Positions 6,764 to 7,636 of a DNA stretch of 7,636 nucleotides are shown one piece after another. Positions within the stretch are counted from its first letter, which is position 1, and the number at the start of each line of letters is the position of its first letter. The position numbers and the translations under genes were made by a program. The DNA is taken from contig JAAAOR010000097.1 of assembly GCA_009908735.1 (NCBI GenBank), positions 1 through 7,636 on the forward strand, in the 5' to 3' direction. Under the pieces are notes generated by a model. That model did not search any database. It had not been told where the DNA came from and worked only from the letters and a program-made list of their open reading frames with translations. The stretch comes from Spirochaetota bacterium. GTDB lineage: Bacteria > Spirochaetota > Spirochaetia > DSM-27196 > PWMO01.

Positions 6764-7636
6764 TGACGGTCGGGGTGCTCGCCGTCGTCACCCTACTCTT
6801 CGTTCCCTACGCGCCGATACAGTGGGCAAGCGCATTCGTCGTTCTCGTCATCGGCGGATCGTGGATGTACTCGCAGACGCTTCGACGCAACATTGCAGTG
6901 GAGCGCCGACGGGGCGAGATTCGGATGTTTCGCCACGAAGACGCGGAGGTGCGCCTGGCGGTTCGAAACGACGGCGCGCTGCCCGTGCCCATGCTGCTCG
7001 TCTCGGACAGCAGCGGAGAGCTCTACACCCGCGACGATTCGGCCTTCGTGCTTTCGCTTCCCGCCCGAAGCAGCCGCACGCTTGCCTACCGGCTGCGCGC
7101 CCACTATCGCGGCCTTTACCACCTCGGCCCGGTGCGCATGCGCACGGCCGACCCCCTCGGCCTCTTTCCTGTCGTGCGAGAGCTCGACACCCCCGGCAGG
7201 GTCATCGTCTATCCTCGTCACCGGCACGTGGAGCTCCCGAGAAAACTCGGTGTTCCCGTGGGCGGCGTGCGGGTAGAAACTCCGCTCGCCGCGGACACCA
7301 CCCGCTACCGGAGCCTTCGCGACTACATTCCCGGCGACGACACGCGTCACATCGGGTGGAAGGCAACCGCACGGCATGGAAGCCTCAAGACGCGGGAGTT
7401 CGCCCCGACCATCGAGGCCCCCATCGCCATCTTCCTCAATCTGCGCGTAGCCGACTTCGCCGACCGGTACATGATGCTCGCGGTGGAACGCTGCATCGAG
7501 ACTGCAGCCTCCCTCGTCATGGCCGCTGCCCGTACTCGCCGGGCCTTTAGGCTCCTCGCCCACGCAGACCTCGGGGATCTCGATCACACGGAGGTTCGCG
7601 GCACTGGCGAGGCGGCAGCACTCGAGGCGCTCGAGC
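6760..7636 (+). CDS. DUF58 domain protein, membrane-anchored, MoxR partner, 3' end beyond window
   Basis: 292 codons are visible from ATG 6760, whose ATG overlaps the TGA of the ATPase gene; ATG 6763 is an equally possible start. Residues 3-17 and 22-37 are two short hydrophobic segments, probably a membrane hairpin, followed by the basic LRRN. Residues about 60-150 look like a beta-rich extracytoplasmic or peripheral segment. The DUF58 signature follows: YRSLRDYIPGDD (183-194), then RHIGWKATARHG (196-207) and KTREF (210-214). This signature is characteristic of proteins encoded directly after MoxR ATPases; a vWA-like fold usually surrounds it. The strand after the signature reads IFLNL (224-228), with Asn227 where a metal-binding Asp is frequently seen, and no Ser-x-Ser follows. 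The pair probably works in envelope or stress-related assembly as inferred for MoxR-DUF58 (Bat-type) loci. No biochemical role can be read from the sequence. Family assignment is strong; the C-terminus is outside the window. Confidence 0.92.
   Translation, partial: MMTVGVLAVVTLLFVPYAPIQWASAFVVLVIGGSWMYSQTLRRNIAVERRRGEIRMFRHEDAEVRLAVRNDGALPVPMLLVSDSSGELYTRDDSAFVLSLPARSSRTLAYRLRAHYRGLYHLGPVRMRTADPLGLFPVVRELDTPGRVIVYPRHRHVELPRKLGVPVGGVRVETPLAADTTRYRSLRDYIPGDDTRHIGWKATARHGSLKTREFAPTIEAPIAIFLNLRVADFADRYMMLAVERCIETAASLVMAAARTRRAFRLLAHADLGDLDHTEVRGTGEAAALEALE

Noticed and set aside
6456..7550. Long plus-strand frame overlapping the ATPase and DUF58 genes
   Set aside because: Its translation is Arg/Pro/Ser-rich shadow sequence typical of an off-frame in GC-rich DNA, and both true frames are clearly assigned.

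Overview
The window is GC-rich and almost entirely coding. It holds four protein genes in two divergent pairs separated by a short intergenic region (about 5603-5743). Both outer genes run off the window edges. No RNA genes, insertion sequences, CRISPR arrays or rho-independent terminators are visible. The only gap longer than 100 bases is the divergent promoter region, so no stretch over 300 bases lacks a gene.

Left arm, minus strand, transcribed leftwards from about 5617: first malQ (5602-3599), a GH77 4-alpha-glucanotransferase. It is of the DPE2-like type: the catalytic domain carries a long insertion and there are no N-terminal starch-binding modules. After only 10 nt comes a very large GH13 alpha-amylase-superfamily protein (3588 to beyond position 1, at least 1196 residues). 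The Shine-Dalgarno sequence of the second gene overlaps the stop codon of the first. The two genes therefore look like one translationally coupled unit for intracellular maltodextrin or glycogen metabolism. Neither protein starts with a signal peptide.

Right arm, plus strand: a MoxR-family AAA+ ATPase (about 5744-6763), followed with an ATGA overlap by a membrane-anchored DUF58 protein (6760 to beyond 7636). This is the opening of a MoxR-DUF58 operon. In other bacteria such operons commonly continue with von Willebrand A and BatA/BatB-like genes, but none of that is visible here.

Organism: a GC-rich bacterium. The DPE2-like MalQ, the giant GH13 protein and the character of the MoxR sequence would fit a free-living spirochaete (Spirochaeta/Alkalispirochaeta type). 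This is an impression from protein character only and is low confidence.

The parts most worth a second look are in the giant GH13 protein. It has an approximately 300-residue unassigned N-terminal region with an HExxH-like motif, an atypical fourth conserved region (N-N-P-D instead of N-H-D), and a C-terminal region broken by an Ala/Gly/Pro-rich linker. The DUF58 protein has Asn where a metal-site Asp is often found, and the divergent promoter region is dense with short palindromes.
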